Part shown: piece after piece, positions 25,151 through 32,444 of the stretch
Numbering within the stretch: the stretch's first letter is position 1
How the letters are laid out: each line of letters starts with the position of its first letter
Assembly (NCBI RefSeq): GCF_021228795.1
Contig: NZ_CP089309.1
Span: 868,001-932,000, forward strand
Length of the DNA stretch: 64,000 bases
Reading direction: 5' to 3'
Source: Thiocapsa bogorovii
GTDB lineage: Bacteria; Pseudomonadota; Gammaproteobacteria; Chromatiales; Chromatiaceae
The notes under the pieces: model-generated
What the model was told of the DNA's origin: nothing
Seen by the model: only the letters and a program-made list of their open reading frames with translations
Database searches by the model: none
Made by a program: the position numbers and the translations under genes

Positions 25151-25615
25151 TCAGACGAGGTGGCGCGTCCAGATCGCCTGAATAACGACAAACAGAAACG
25201 CGGTCGAACATCCGAATTTGAGCAGTCCGGCAATCGCGATGAGCGGACCCAGCATGCGCCAGGGCGGCAGAAGAACCACATCCCCGTAACCGAGGGCGGT
25301 CACCGTGACGGCCGTGAAATAGATTCCGTCCGCATAGGTCCGCGTCAGCCCTTGCCCCCACACATAGAGGCCCCACACGGCAGCCTCTGCGAGGTGAGCG
25401 GCAAACAGCATGGCGAAGCACCCGAAGATGATCACCTTTCCGGCTCGACCTGCGCCAAGGTGCTCGATCAGCGGATCGACGTTGCGCAGAACCAAAGCGG
25501 CCGACTCAAACAGCAGGCTCGTGTGGAAAAAGAACAACACGCAGGCGACGAGGACCGCGAAGCCGAATACGCGGCGGACCCGGCGCCGCCCTGTCCCTTC
25601 TGCTCGATTCGACAT
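25151..25615 (-). CDS. Two-TM potassium-channel-like protein
   Basis: A 154-residue membrane protein. The pore region reads YFTAVTVTALGYGDVVLLPP, close to the TVGYGD filter of potassium channels but with ALGYGD. At least one long hydrophobic segment precedes it (VIIFGCFAMLFAAHLAEAAV) plus an N-terminal one, and one follows. No RCK domain is attached. GGAGG ahead of ATG 25615 fixes the start. Whether it conducts potassium selectively cannot be judged from the altered filter. It lies just downstream (minus strand) of the MscK-like gene. Confidence 0.78.
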   Translation of the reverse strand: MSNRAEGTGRRRVRRVFGFAVLVACVLFFFHTSLLFESAALVLRNVDPLIEHLGAGRAGKVIIFGCFAMLFAAHLAEAAVWGLYVWGQGLTRTYADGIYFTAVTVTALGYGDVVLLPPWRMLGPLIAIAGLLKFGCSTAFLFVVIQAIWTRHLV

Positions 25616-25673
25616 AACACCTCCTCGCTCATACGACAATCCCGGCAAATCATGAATCCAAGCGTTCCACCGA

Positions 25674-25696
25674 GAATAGGGATCCGAGCCCTATTC
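25674..25696. repeat. Inverted repeat between the two channel genes
   Basis: GAATAGGG and CCCTATTC pair perfectly (8 bp) around a 7-nt loop. It lies between the end of the mechanosensitive channel gene and the start of the 2-TM channel gene. There is no T-run on either side, so an attenuator or operator is as likely as a terminator. Confidence 0.45.
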
Positions 25697-25735
25697 ATAC
25701 ACAGAATGACAGCGCCGATTGATTGTGCGTTGTGG

Positions 25736-28700
25736 TCAACGATCGACGGGGCTCGCGTGCTCGATCTGCACCCGCAGCGGCTTGATGGTGTCCAGATGCA
25801 AGTCGCGCTGCGGGAAGGCGATGCTGATGCCGGCGGCATTGAACTTGTCGTTGATGGCCACGTTCAGCGCGCTGATGGTGCTGACGCGCAAATCGATGGA
25901 ATCGACGAAGCAACGCAGCAGCAGGCCGAGTGAATTGTCGCCGAAGGTGTCGAAGATCACCGTAGGGGCCGGGTCATCGAGCACGTTGGGGTTCTCTCTT
26001 GCCGCCTCCTCCAGCAGATCCATGGCCTGGCGCACCGGCGATCCATAGGCGACGCCTATAGCGAGGACCAGTCGCGTGGTGCGATCCGACAGCGACCAAT
26101 TGAGTAGGCGCCCGGTGATGAACTCCTTGTTCGGCACCAGCAACTCCTTGCCGTCCCAATTACGGATAGTGGTGGCGCGAATCTTGATCTTGGTGACGAC
26201 GCCGTCGGTTTCGCCGACGGTCACGGCATCGCCGACACGGATCGGTCGCTCGAACAGGATAATCAACCCGCTGATAAAGTTGGCGACGATCTCCTGCAGG
26301 CCGAAGCCGATGCCGACGCTGAGCGCCGCCGCCAGCCATTGGACTTGCGACCAACGCGCGCCGAGCGTGCTGAGCACCAGCAATAGACCCGCCGCGACGA
26401 CGACGTAAGTCGTCAGCGTGGTCACCGTATAGCGGCCGGCAGCGGTCGTCTTGAAGCGCTGCAGCAGCACGATCTCCAGCAGTGCCGGGAGGCGATCCGC
26501 CAGCACCCAGGTGCCGATGGCATACAGCAGCGCCAGACCGAGGTTCCCCAGCGTGATGGGCAGCGGCTGCTCCGCGCCATCGACGATGACGGTCCCGTGC
26601 CACAAGACCACCTCATCGAAGATCTGCAGCGCCGGCAGGGCGCTGAACCAGATCAGGTAGAGCCCGAAGATGGCGGAGGTGAGCATCAGTATCCGGATCA
26701 GCCCGCGCGTCTCGTCGCTCAGCGCCGTAATATCCACTTCCGGTTCTTCGAATTCCAGCTCACCCATCTCACCGAGGGCCTCTTCCTCTTCGGCCTCCTC
26801 TTGCTCCGCGCGTCGACGTTCCATAGCGGCCTCATAGGCGAGGCGCCGTCTGGTGACCTGCAGCCAGCGCAAGGCGAGTGAGTTGCCGAGCACCAGCGTC
26901 AACAGGAACCAGAGCGTCAGCAAGAATAGATAGGAAAAGGCCGTGGCCGTGTAGACGTAACCGGTAAAGGCAAGGGCGATCAATCCCAGGGGAGAGGCGA
27001 CGAGCAGCGGGTACCAGATGAGGTAGGTACGGAAGATCATCGGGTAGTCGCCGCCTGATCGCAGGTGCGCAAGCACGCCACGCCGGGGATGCAAGACTCG
27101 GTAGAGGAACCACGACAGTGGCAGGTAGCCAAACAGCAGACCAAGCTTGGCCAAGGTCCCGCCGCTCTGGGCCTGGTCGATACCAAGCGCGACATCGACG
27201 ATTAAGGCCGCGGTCACGAACGGCCAAATGAACAGCATGAGCTGCGTTCGCAACAGCTTCAGATTGCGCTCCGGCCAGCGAAAATGTGCCGCCGCCAACC
27301 CCCGCGGTCGGCAACCGGCGATAAAACCGAGCAGAATGGCAAAATGCAGGGCGGCCCGCGTCAGTGCTTCGCCCAGGGCGTGGGACAGCTCTGTCGCGCC
27401 GCTGTCGGTCTGAAGCTGCCAGCCCGCGGCCGCCAAGAGCAAGGGTAGCGGTGCCGCGAGCATCAGGGTCAGGCCCAGGACCCGCCCGGTATAGTTCATG
27501 CGGTCCGTGGTGGGTTTGCCGATACGGGGCGCGACCGATTCGATGGCGGCGATGATCGCTCGGCGTCGCAACAGTAAGACGCCAGCGCCGACCACGGCCA
27601 GCCAGAAGACGGGGCTGCGCCAGAGCTGCTGGCCGATCAGGCGCGGCAAGTCCGGCAGACCAGCGGCCGCGAGCCGGGCACGGAGTTCGCTCGGCATCGT
27701 GCGGATGTCCTGCAGTTGGATCGGTTTGGCGTTACGCAACCAGGGGAGTTGCTCGTCCAAGAAGGCGTCGTATTCAGCGGCCGTTGTGAGCAACGCCTCC
27801 TCCGCCTCGTCGAGCTCCCGCAGCTTGCCGAGGTAGGTTTGATCGGTCTTCAATGCCTGGTCGAGTAGTTCCTGGCGCTGCTGCACCAGCTCTTGCAACT
27901 TGACCTTCTGTGCCTCGGTCCACGCATGAGCCGCAGCCTCGGGCGTCCCCGACGCATCGGCCTGGAGCGCCAGCGCAAGCCGCTCGACGGTGGCATCCGT
28001 ATCCTCGATGCGTCGCGCCTCGGCGCGATGCTGCAGCCGGCGCACGTTGAGGTCGGCGATTGTCTGCCTGCGCTGTTCGTCGTTCTGAACAAAGGCCCGC
28101 AGGTCTGGCAGGGCCTCGAACTGCTGCAGCAGGGTTTTGCCAAGATCGTCGTTGACCTCACCGGACTCCAGCGTTTCACGGGCATCTTGGTAATCGGCGC
28201 CAATCTGCTCGACGAGTTGCTCCAGGTTCTGCCGCACCAGATCCTGCGCCTGAAGCTGCTGGGTGGTGTCGTTGATGGCCCGGGACAGTGCCGCGTTTTC
28301 CGCGGATAACTCGGCCAAGACCGGGTTCGTCCCCGCGAGCTCGCGCTGGGTCTGCTCGGCTTCCGTCGCTGCTTGTTCCGCCGCTTGGCGGCGTTTTCGG
28401 TCGAGCAGGTCGTTGAGTATCTGAATGCGCTCGTCGATGCCTTCGACATTCGCCGCTTCCCTATCGCGCTTTGCCTCCAGCAATTGCGTCCGCAGCGGCA
28501 GGGTCGAGAGTTCCTGCTCGAGCATCGTGGTCTCGGTGTTCAACGCCACGTAGCGCGTTTCCAGCACCCACTTTTGGGCCTGCGCAAACGTGGGCCCTAC
28601 ATCATCCCCGACCGGGGTCTGAATCTGCGCCGAGGCCTCTTCGCGTTGTTGCGTTGCCTCCGCAAGGCGCTGGCTGATGGCCGCCGGGCGCTGATCGAAA

Positions 28701-29158
28701 ATGGCCAGACGGGACTCGAAATCCACGCGCCGCGCATCGGCCGCGGTCAGGTCCGCTTGTTCCTTTTGCAGTTCTTGTTCGAGTTCGGGCAGCGGGGTAT
28801 TCGCATCCGCCTCTAAGCTGTCGAGTGGGTCGCCCTGGGCATCCGGCGTAAGCGCCGCGCGGATGGACTGGATCTCGGCTGGCGCGCGTTCGGCCCTGCG
28901 CTGGAACGTGGCGGCCGATGCGGCGTTGTCCTTTGCCGCCTGCAGATTGCTCAACGCCTTACGGTAGAGTTCGAGAAGCCGCGTCTTCGCCTCCTCGGTC
29001 CTGTCGGTTGCCGCCTCCGTTTCCGCGATCTTCGACTCCAGCGCCTCCGAGGTGACCAACGATCCGGGCAACGCGCTGTCGACCTCCTGAGCACAGGCGG
29101 ACGACGGCCACGTTGCCCATAGCGCGCAGGCGGTGATGACAAAGACAAAGGTTCGCAT
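25736..29158 (-). CDS. Large mechanosensitive channel, MscK/KefA type
   Basis: A 1140-residue inner-membrane protein, similar in size to E. coli MscK (1120). Order: signal peptide (FVFVITACALWATWPSSACA), a periplasmic helical domain of about 450 residues, around eight hydrophobic segments from residue 520 to 860, then the MscS pore and beta domain. The latter is seen as LSVGIGFGLQEIVANFISG, ILFERPIRVGDAVTVG and NWDGKELLVPNKEFITGRLL. It would open under membrane tension and release solutes. It is followed by the 2-TM channel gene. Gene name mscK is plausible but paralogues are common. Confidence 0.9.
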   Translation of the reverse strand: MRTFVFVITACALWATWPSSACAQEVDSALPGSLVTSEALESKIAETEAATDRTEEAKTRLLELYRKALSNLQAAKDNAASAATFQRRAERAPAEIQSIRAALTPDAQGDPLDSLEADANTPLPELEQELQKEQADLTAADARRVDFESRLAIFDQRPAAISQRLAEATQQREEASAQIQTPVGDDVGPTFAQAQKWVLETRYVALNTETTMLEQELSTLPLRTQLLEAKRDREAANVEGIDERIQILNDLLDRKRRQAAEQAATEAEQTQRELAGTNPVLAELSAENAALSRAINDTTQQLQAQDLVRQNLEQLVEQIGADYQDARETLESGEVNDDLGKTLLQQFEALPDLRAFVQNDEQRRQTIADLNVRRLQHRAEARRIEDTDATVERLALALQADASGTPEAAAHAWTEAQKVKLQELVQQRQELLDQALKTDQTYLGKLRELDEAEEALLTTAAEYDAFLDEQLPWLRNAKPIQLQDIRTMPSELRARLAAAGLPDLPRLIGQQLWRSPVFWLAVVGAGVLLLRRRAIIAAIESVAPRIGKPTTDRMNYTGRVLGLTLMLAAPLPLLLAAAGWQLQTDSGATELSHALGEALTRAALHFAILLGFIAGCRPRGLAAAHFRWPERNLKLLRTQLMLFIWPFVTAALIVDVALGIDQAQSGGTLAKLGLLFGYLPLSWFLYRVLHPRRGVLAHLRSGGDYPMIFRTYLIWYPLLVASPLGLIALAFTGYVYTATAFSYLFLLTLWFLLTLVLGNSLALRWLQVTRRRLAYEAAMERRRAEQEEAEEEEALGEMGELEFEEPEVDITALSDETRGLIRILMLTSAIFGLYLIWFSALPALQIFDEVVLWHGTVIVDGAEQPLPITLGNLGLALLYAIGTWVLADRLPALLEIVLLQRFKTTAAGRYTVTTLTTYVVVAAGLLLVLSTLGARWSQVQWLAAALSVGIGFGLQEIVANFISGLIILFERPIRVGDAVTVGETDGVVTKIKIRATTIRNWDGKELLVPNKEFITGRLLNWSLSDRTTRLVLAIGVAYGSPVRQAMDLLEEAARENPNVLDDPAPTVIFDTFGDNSLGLLLRCFVDSIDLRVSTISALNVAINDKFNAAGISIAFPQRDLHLDTIKPLRVQIEHASPVDR

Positions 29159-29691
29159 GTTCTAGGGCCAATCGGGATCTTCTAAGCAGAGAGAAAACAG
29201 GGACGGATCACGTCAGTCCTCAATAGAGTTGTTCCAGGTTAATTAGGGGGTCTTAAATGATCGGGCTTCCATCACATGGAGGTGCCTGTGAATGATCTGC
29301 GCTATCGCCACATCGGCGCCGCACGTGGCGTCATCGTCAATACCCCGCTGCATGGGATGGAGAAATTGGTCAGCAAGTATCCCCTGCGTGGGGCGCTATT
29401 CAAGCTGAACGAAAGCGGATCGGCCGCGCGAGCTTGCGGCGCTGGTGCGCGTGGATCATGACGGGGGCACCGAGAACAATAGTCAACGCTGAGAATAGGG
29501 AGTGATGCCCTACCTGTTCAAACGGCGCCTAAACCGGCCTCTTTCATAATACCGACCACGTCGGCTGCCGACTGCGTAGTCAGGCCATCCTGGCCTGACA
29601 TAATCAGCGCCGGAAGCCCTGACGACGAACTGTTTGTCAGCCACTAGCCGGGACTAAGTTCAAGGCCCCTGAACCCATCTCTACGGAAAGA
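29159..29691. other. Intergenic stretch with a perfect hairpin, no gene supported
   Basis: No recognisable gene. A 61-codon plus-strand frame from 29276 (LRYRHIGAARGVIVNTPLHG) and a continuation in another frame (ELAALVRVDHDGGTENN) could be debris of an old gene, but I recognise no family. A 21-nt inverted repeat GTCAGGCC-ATCCT-GGCCTGAC lies at 29579-29599. Confidence 0.45.
29579..29599. repeat. Hairpin-forming inverted repeat
   Basis: GTCAGGCC and GGCCTGAC form an 8-bp stem with a 5-nt loop, about 90 bp past the end of the minus-strand DUF2092 pair. No T-run follows on either strand, so termination is unproven. Confidence 0.5.
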
Positions 29692-29904
29692 CTAGCAGTT
29701 GTAAGCGCCGACTGCGCAACGTCGCACCGTGCGACGCCCTACCCCGGCAACGCTCACTGGTGTGAGTGGCCGTCCGACGATAGCTTCGGCCGTCGGGATC
29801 AAACTGTGAAAACCGGGGATTGAAAGCCGCTCACCAAATTCTGAAGCGCCAATCACGATGACCACGGCAATCACACTGACAACAAACCGTTTCGACGCCT
29901 TCAT
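29692..29904 (-). CDS. Small exported protein with GRPLTPVSVAGVGRR tail
   Basis: A 70-residue protein with an N-terminal hydrophobic signal or anchor (KRFVVSVIAVVIVIGASE) and a C-terminus VGRPLTPVSVAGVGRRTVRR followed by a short Cys-containing end. The tail nearly repeats that of the 175-residue protein at 22830. It overlaps the DUF2092 gene by 4 bp (ATGA), so the two are translationally coupled and presumably act together. Function unknown. Confidence 0.72.
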   Translation of the reverse strand: MKASKRFVVSVIAVVIVIGASEFGERLSIPGFHSLIPTAEAIVGRPLTPVSVAGVGRRTVRRCAVGAYNC

Positions 29905-30704
29905 TCGGCTTCCCCTATCTTGAAATGTTCCGGTAATTCCTCTGTACCCTCGAGATTCTTCAGGTCTACTTTCTTGGCATCCGTCGGGTTCTTGAAGCTG
30001 AAATCGGTTGCGGTGACCTCAGCGCCTGCCTTCCAGTTCCTGATCTGAATGCTGTACTGAGGTTCCCCCTTTATGAACTTGGAGGTAATGGTGAATCGGC
30101 ACGGATAAGGACGCTCTCCTTGAGCAATCCAGATCTGCCAATCGACTTCCTTTGCCCGAAAAGCGAGGTAATCGCATTCGACGCCACCGATCACGCCGCT
30201 GCCGAGATCCTTGACGTCGACGACGTCCAGCATCAGTGTATCGTAGGGGTCCATCAACAGCAGATCCGCGGCTGGGAGGGGCCGGTTGCGATCCCGCAAC
30301 TCATCGACCAGATTGTCGACCGTCCCGGGCACGTCCTGCTGCGCGTAGATGTTCAGGTTCTTACCCAACAAGGTCAGCGTCTTCCCGTCAAAAATCATCT
30401 CGACATCCGCGAAGCCGCTGGACCGCGTGGCGCGGATCTTATCGGGCCGATTGAGTATCAGCGTGCCCGAGCTTGCCAGCGCGAGTCTCTGTTGATCATT
30501 GGTAATGGCCTCGAGGGTGGCGTCGTAATCGAATGAGATGGCCTGCTGCGCAGACAGGTAATCGGACATTGCCTTCAGCAGCCGCTTGGCATCTTCTTCA
30601 TCGGCACTCACACCGGTGGATATGGCCAATGAAACGACCATGGACAACGCAATCGTCGGCAAGCTGCGCACCGAACGCTTCACAAGGATTCCCGATGTCT
30701 TCAT
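29901..30704 (-). CDS. DUF2092 periplasmic protein
   Basis: A 267-residue exported protein with signal peptide (LPTIALSMVVSLAISTGVSA). The mature part matches DUF2092: LLKAMSDYLSAQQAISFDYD, LNRPDKIRATRSSGFADVEM, FDGKTLTLLGKNLNIYA, and GGVECDYLAFRAKEVDWQIW. The fold is probably of the LolA/LolB lipoprotein-carrier type, suggesting binding of a hydrophobic ligand, but this is an inference. ATG 30704 is chosen for its signal peptide; the frame is open to 30737. It is coupled to the 70-residue gene downstream. Confidence 0.8.
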   Translation of the reverse strand: MKTSGILVKRSVRSLPTIALSMVVSLAISTGVSADEEDAKRLLKAMSDYLSAQQAISFDYDATLEAITNDQQRLALASSGTLILNRPDKIRATRSSGFADVEMIFDGKTLTLLGKNLNIYAQQDVPGTVDNLVDELRDRNRPLPAADLLLMDPYDTLMLDVVDVKDLGSGVIGGVECDYLAFRAKEVDWQIWIAQGERPYPCRFTITSKFIKGEPQYSIQIRNWKAGAEVTATDFSFKNPTDAKKVDLKNLEGTEELPEHFKIGEAE

Positions 30705-30840
30705 GTCAATGCGCCTCTTCGAGCCGAAATAATCCACAGGGTGATTTTCATTTTCGATCTTCGCTTGTTCGAAAGTTGCCTACATCCGGAAGTTTACGCC
30801 TTCTTGCTGCGGAGTTTACTCCAAAGGAATCCTAAAAGCC

Positions 30841-30978
30841 CTATTTGGGAAACATCAGCTGAACCTGGGCCCGGACCTGCCAGTCGGCGCCGTTGTCAGG
30901 CGTCACCGCATTGTAATAACCCGACAATGGCATGTTCACCGGCAGCTTGCCGAAGTGCACGATCTTGCCGAAACCGGG
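30841..30978 (-). pseudogene. C-terminal fragment of an outer-membrane transporter-like protein
   Basis: A 45-residue piece reads FGKIVHFGKLPVNMPLSGYY, then NAVTPDNGADWQVRAQVQLM and ends FPK-stop. This closely fits the last strands of a family of outer-membrane proteins often annotated as neuromedin U-like or transporter. A stop codon lies directly before it and there is no start; the rest of the gene is gone. It now abuts, out of frame, the 3' end of the next gene (30936-31412), overlapping it. Confidence 0.6.
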
Positions 30979-31412
30979 TTAGCGCGTTCAAAATGGACGT
31001 CGTACTTTTGCTGTGCGACCGCCTGGTAATAGACGCCGTGGAGGACGTCGTTCGCGGGGTCGTAGGTGAGGGTATAGGTGGACCCGTTGTAGCCGCCGGC
31101 ACGCAGCTCGAGGAAGACCTTGATCACGTTGCCGACGCGCGACGCCTCCGCCTGCGCGAAGGGGAGCGGATTCGGATTCCGATAGGCGGCGTCGAGACTG
31201 CCGTCGGCGTCGACGCCCTGGATGGTGATCAGGTAACCGCCGTCGGGCCGCACCCATCGGCCCACCAGGAGGTCGAATCCAGACTCGGCTGCCACGGTCG
31301 GCGCCCCAGCCGCTTGCTCAGGCGCTGCCGTCTCCTGGGCATTGGACGATCCCGCGTGCGCGCCCAAGACGAGCGTGAGCATCGACAGGAACGGCGCTCG
31401 CAGTCTTTTCAT
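30936..31412 (-). CDS. Exported protein of unknown function, C-terminus altered by a deletion junction
   Basis: A 158-residue exported protein. After a signal peptide (LRAPFLSMLTLVLGAHAGSS) it carries a compact beta-rich domain: LLVGRWVRPDGGYLITIQGV, SLDAAYRNPNPLPFAQAEAS, and NGSTYTLTYDPANDVLHGVY. I know this domain only as a conserved hypothetical. Its last 14 residues (NPVSARSCTSASCR) are the out-of-frame reading of the outer-membrane gene fragment, so the original C-terminus has been replaced. GGAGAAGG precedes ATG 31412. Confidence 0.7.
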   Translation of the reverse strand: MKRLRAPFLSMLTLVLGAHAGSSNAQETAAPEQAAGAPTVAAESGFDLLVGRWVRPDGGYLITIQGVDADGSLDAAYRNPNPLPFAQAEASRVGNVIKVFLELRAGGYNGSTYTLTYDPANDVLHGVYYQAVAQQKYDVHFERANPVSARSCTSASCR

Positions 31413-31513
31413 TGCCTTCTCCGCGGATGGCTTTGCCGGCATGGACTCGTCCCTGAATTCGACCGGCCTCGGCAACGGGCTCGGCCCGTTCACCGAGAGC
31501 GAATGTCTTGGCC

Positions 31514-31756
31514 TTAGTCCAGATGGCCCTTGAGATGCTGATCGTAGAGATAGCCGCCCAGGGCGCCGACCCCGACACCGATCAGAGCGCCGGCTCCGGC
31601 CTCGGCGGTCAGTGAACCGATGGCGGCACCCGTGGCCGCGCCCATGAGTGCGCCGCTCGCGGTCCGGGTTCCGGTGGTCGTGCCGCAGCCGCCCAGGGCG
31701 ATGGTGGTGACCAAGAGGGCGGGCATAATGAGATGTTTTCGGGAATAGGTTGGCAT
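31514..31756 (-). CDS. Glycine-zipper lipoprotein
   Basis: An 80-residue lipoprotein: lipobox IALGGC, then Gly/Ala-rich segments (GALMGAATGAAIGSL and GAGALIGVGVGALGGYLYD) typical of YMGG/glycine-zipper small envelope proteins. Such segments can span or deform membranes. It lies between the 158-residue protein and the Rap1a-like gene on the same strand. Confidence 0.75.
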   Translation of the reverse strand: MPTYSRKHLIMPALLVTTIALGGCGTTTGTRTASGALMGAATGAAIGSLTAEAGAGALIGVGVGALGGYLYDQHLKGHLD

Positions 31757-31829
31757 CGGGGAAGCTCCATCGAGTGACCGAGCTCGGCGGCCTGGCCGCT
31801 GCGAGCGGTCGGGTGAACGGGTCAGTGCG

Positions 31830-32261
31830 TCAGCCCTTGCAGGGGTACTTGGCGGCGAGCGCGCGGATCAGGCCCACCGCCGGTTCCTCGCCCATCAGTT
31901 TCGCGTCGCCGGTGTTGGCCGCGGCCCAGGCGTTGAAGGCTTTTACGCCGTCAGCGACGGTGCTGCCCGTGGGCATGCAATATAGGCGCTTCATCCGGCC
32001 TTTGCTGACGAGGTCGTGGTATTGGGCGACGCCCTCGATAAAGGCTCGGCATGCCTGGCTGGTGACCGGATACTCAGCGGCGCTCGCGGGCACCGAGCAG
32101 ACCGCGTAGAGGTCGCTGGTGCTGTCGAGCCGAAGGTCGGAGTCCTGCACGGCGAGAGCGAGGCCCGAGGTCAGGCTAAGCGCGGCAGCAATCGCGAGCG
32201 CATTTCGGCTCGCGGATTGGCGTGTCGATTCTAGGTCACGGGTACGGGGCCAAAACGTCAT
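31830..32261 (-). CDS. Rap1a/Tai-family protein
   Basis: A 143-residue exported protein. After a signal sequence (RNALAIAAALSLTSGLALA) it has the Rap1a/Tai pattern: DLYAVCSV, ACRAFIEGVAQYHD, LYCMPTGSTVADGVKAFNAW and a final ALAAKYPCKG, with four cysteines placed for two disulfides. Founding members are periplasmic immunity proteins against type VI peptidoglycan amidases. Many family members are not linked to toxins, and no toxin gene is visible here. Confidence 0.75.
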   Translation of the reverse strand: MTFWPRTRDLESTRQSASRNALAIAAALSLTSGLALAVQDSDLRLDSTSDLYAVCSVPASAAEYPVTSQACRAFIEGVAQYHDLVSKGRMKRLYCMPTGSTVADGVKAFNAWAAANTGDAKLMGEEPAVGLIRALAAKYPCKG

Positions 32262-32444
32262 CTTGGTTCTGGTGCCTCAAGGTTAAGGTCGCGGTCGATG
32301 GAAAGGCAGGATCGCCTGGTTTATGAAAGGCGCTTGAAGCGACCTCCAGTAGCATCGCTTCAAGCTGATTGCATTGATAATACCGTGGGTCGCGCCCTTT
32401 TGAAAGCGGCCCCACGGGGTTTCACGACTGGCTTAGCGGATCGC

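Noticed and set aside
29276-29461. 61-codon plus-strand ORF
   Set aside because: No recognisable family and no clear ribosome-binding site; kept only as possible debris within the intergenic entry.
31830-32261. Type VI secretion immunity function for the Rap1a/Tai-like protein
   Set aside because: No amidase toxin or type VI gene is nearby; the family match alone does not support the role.
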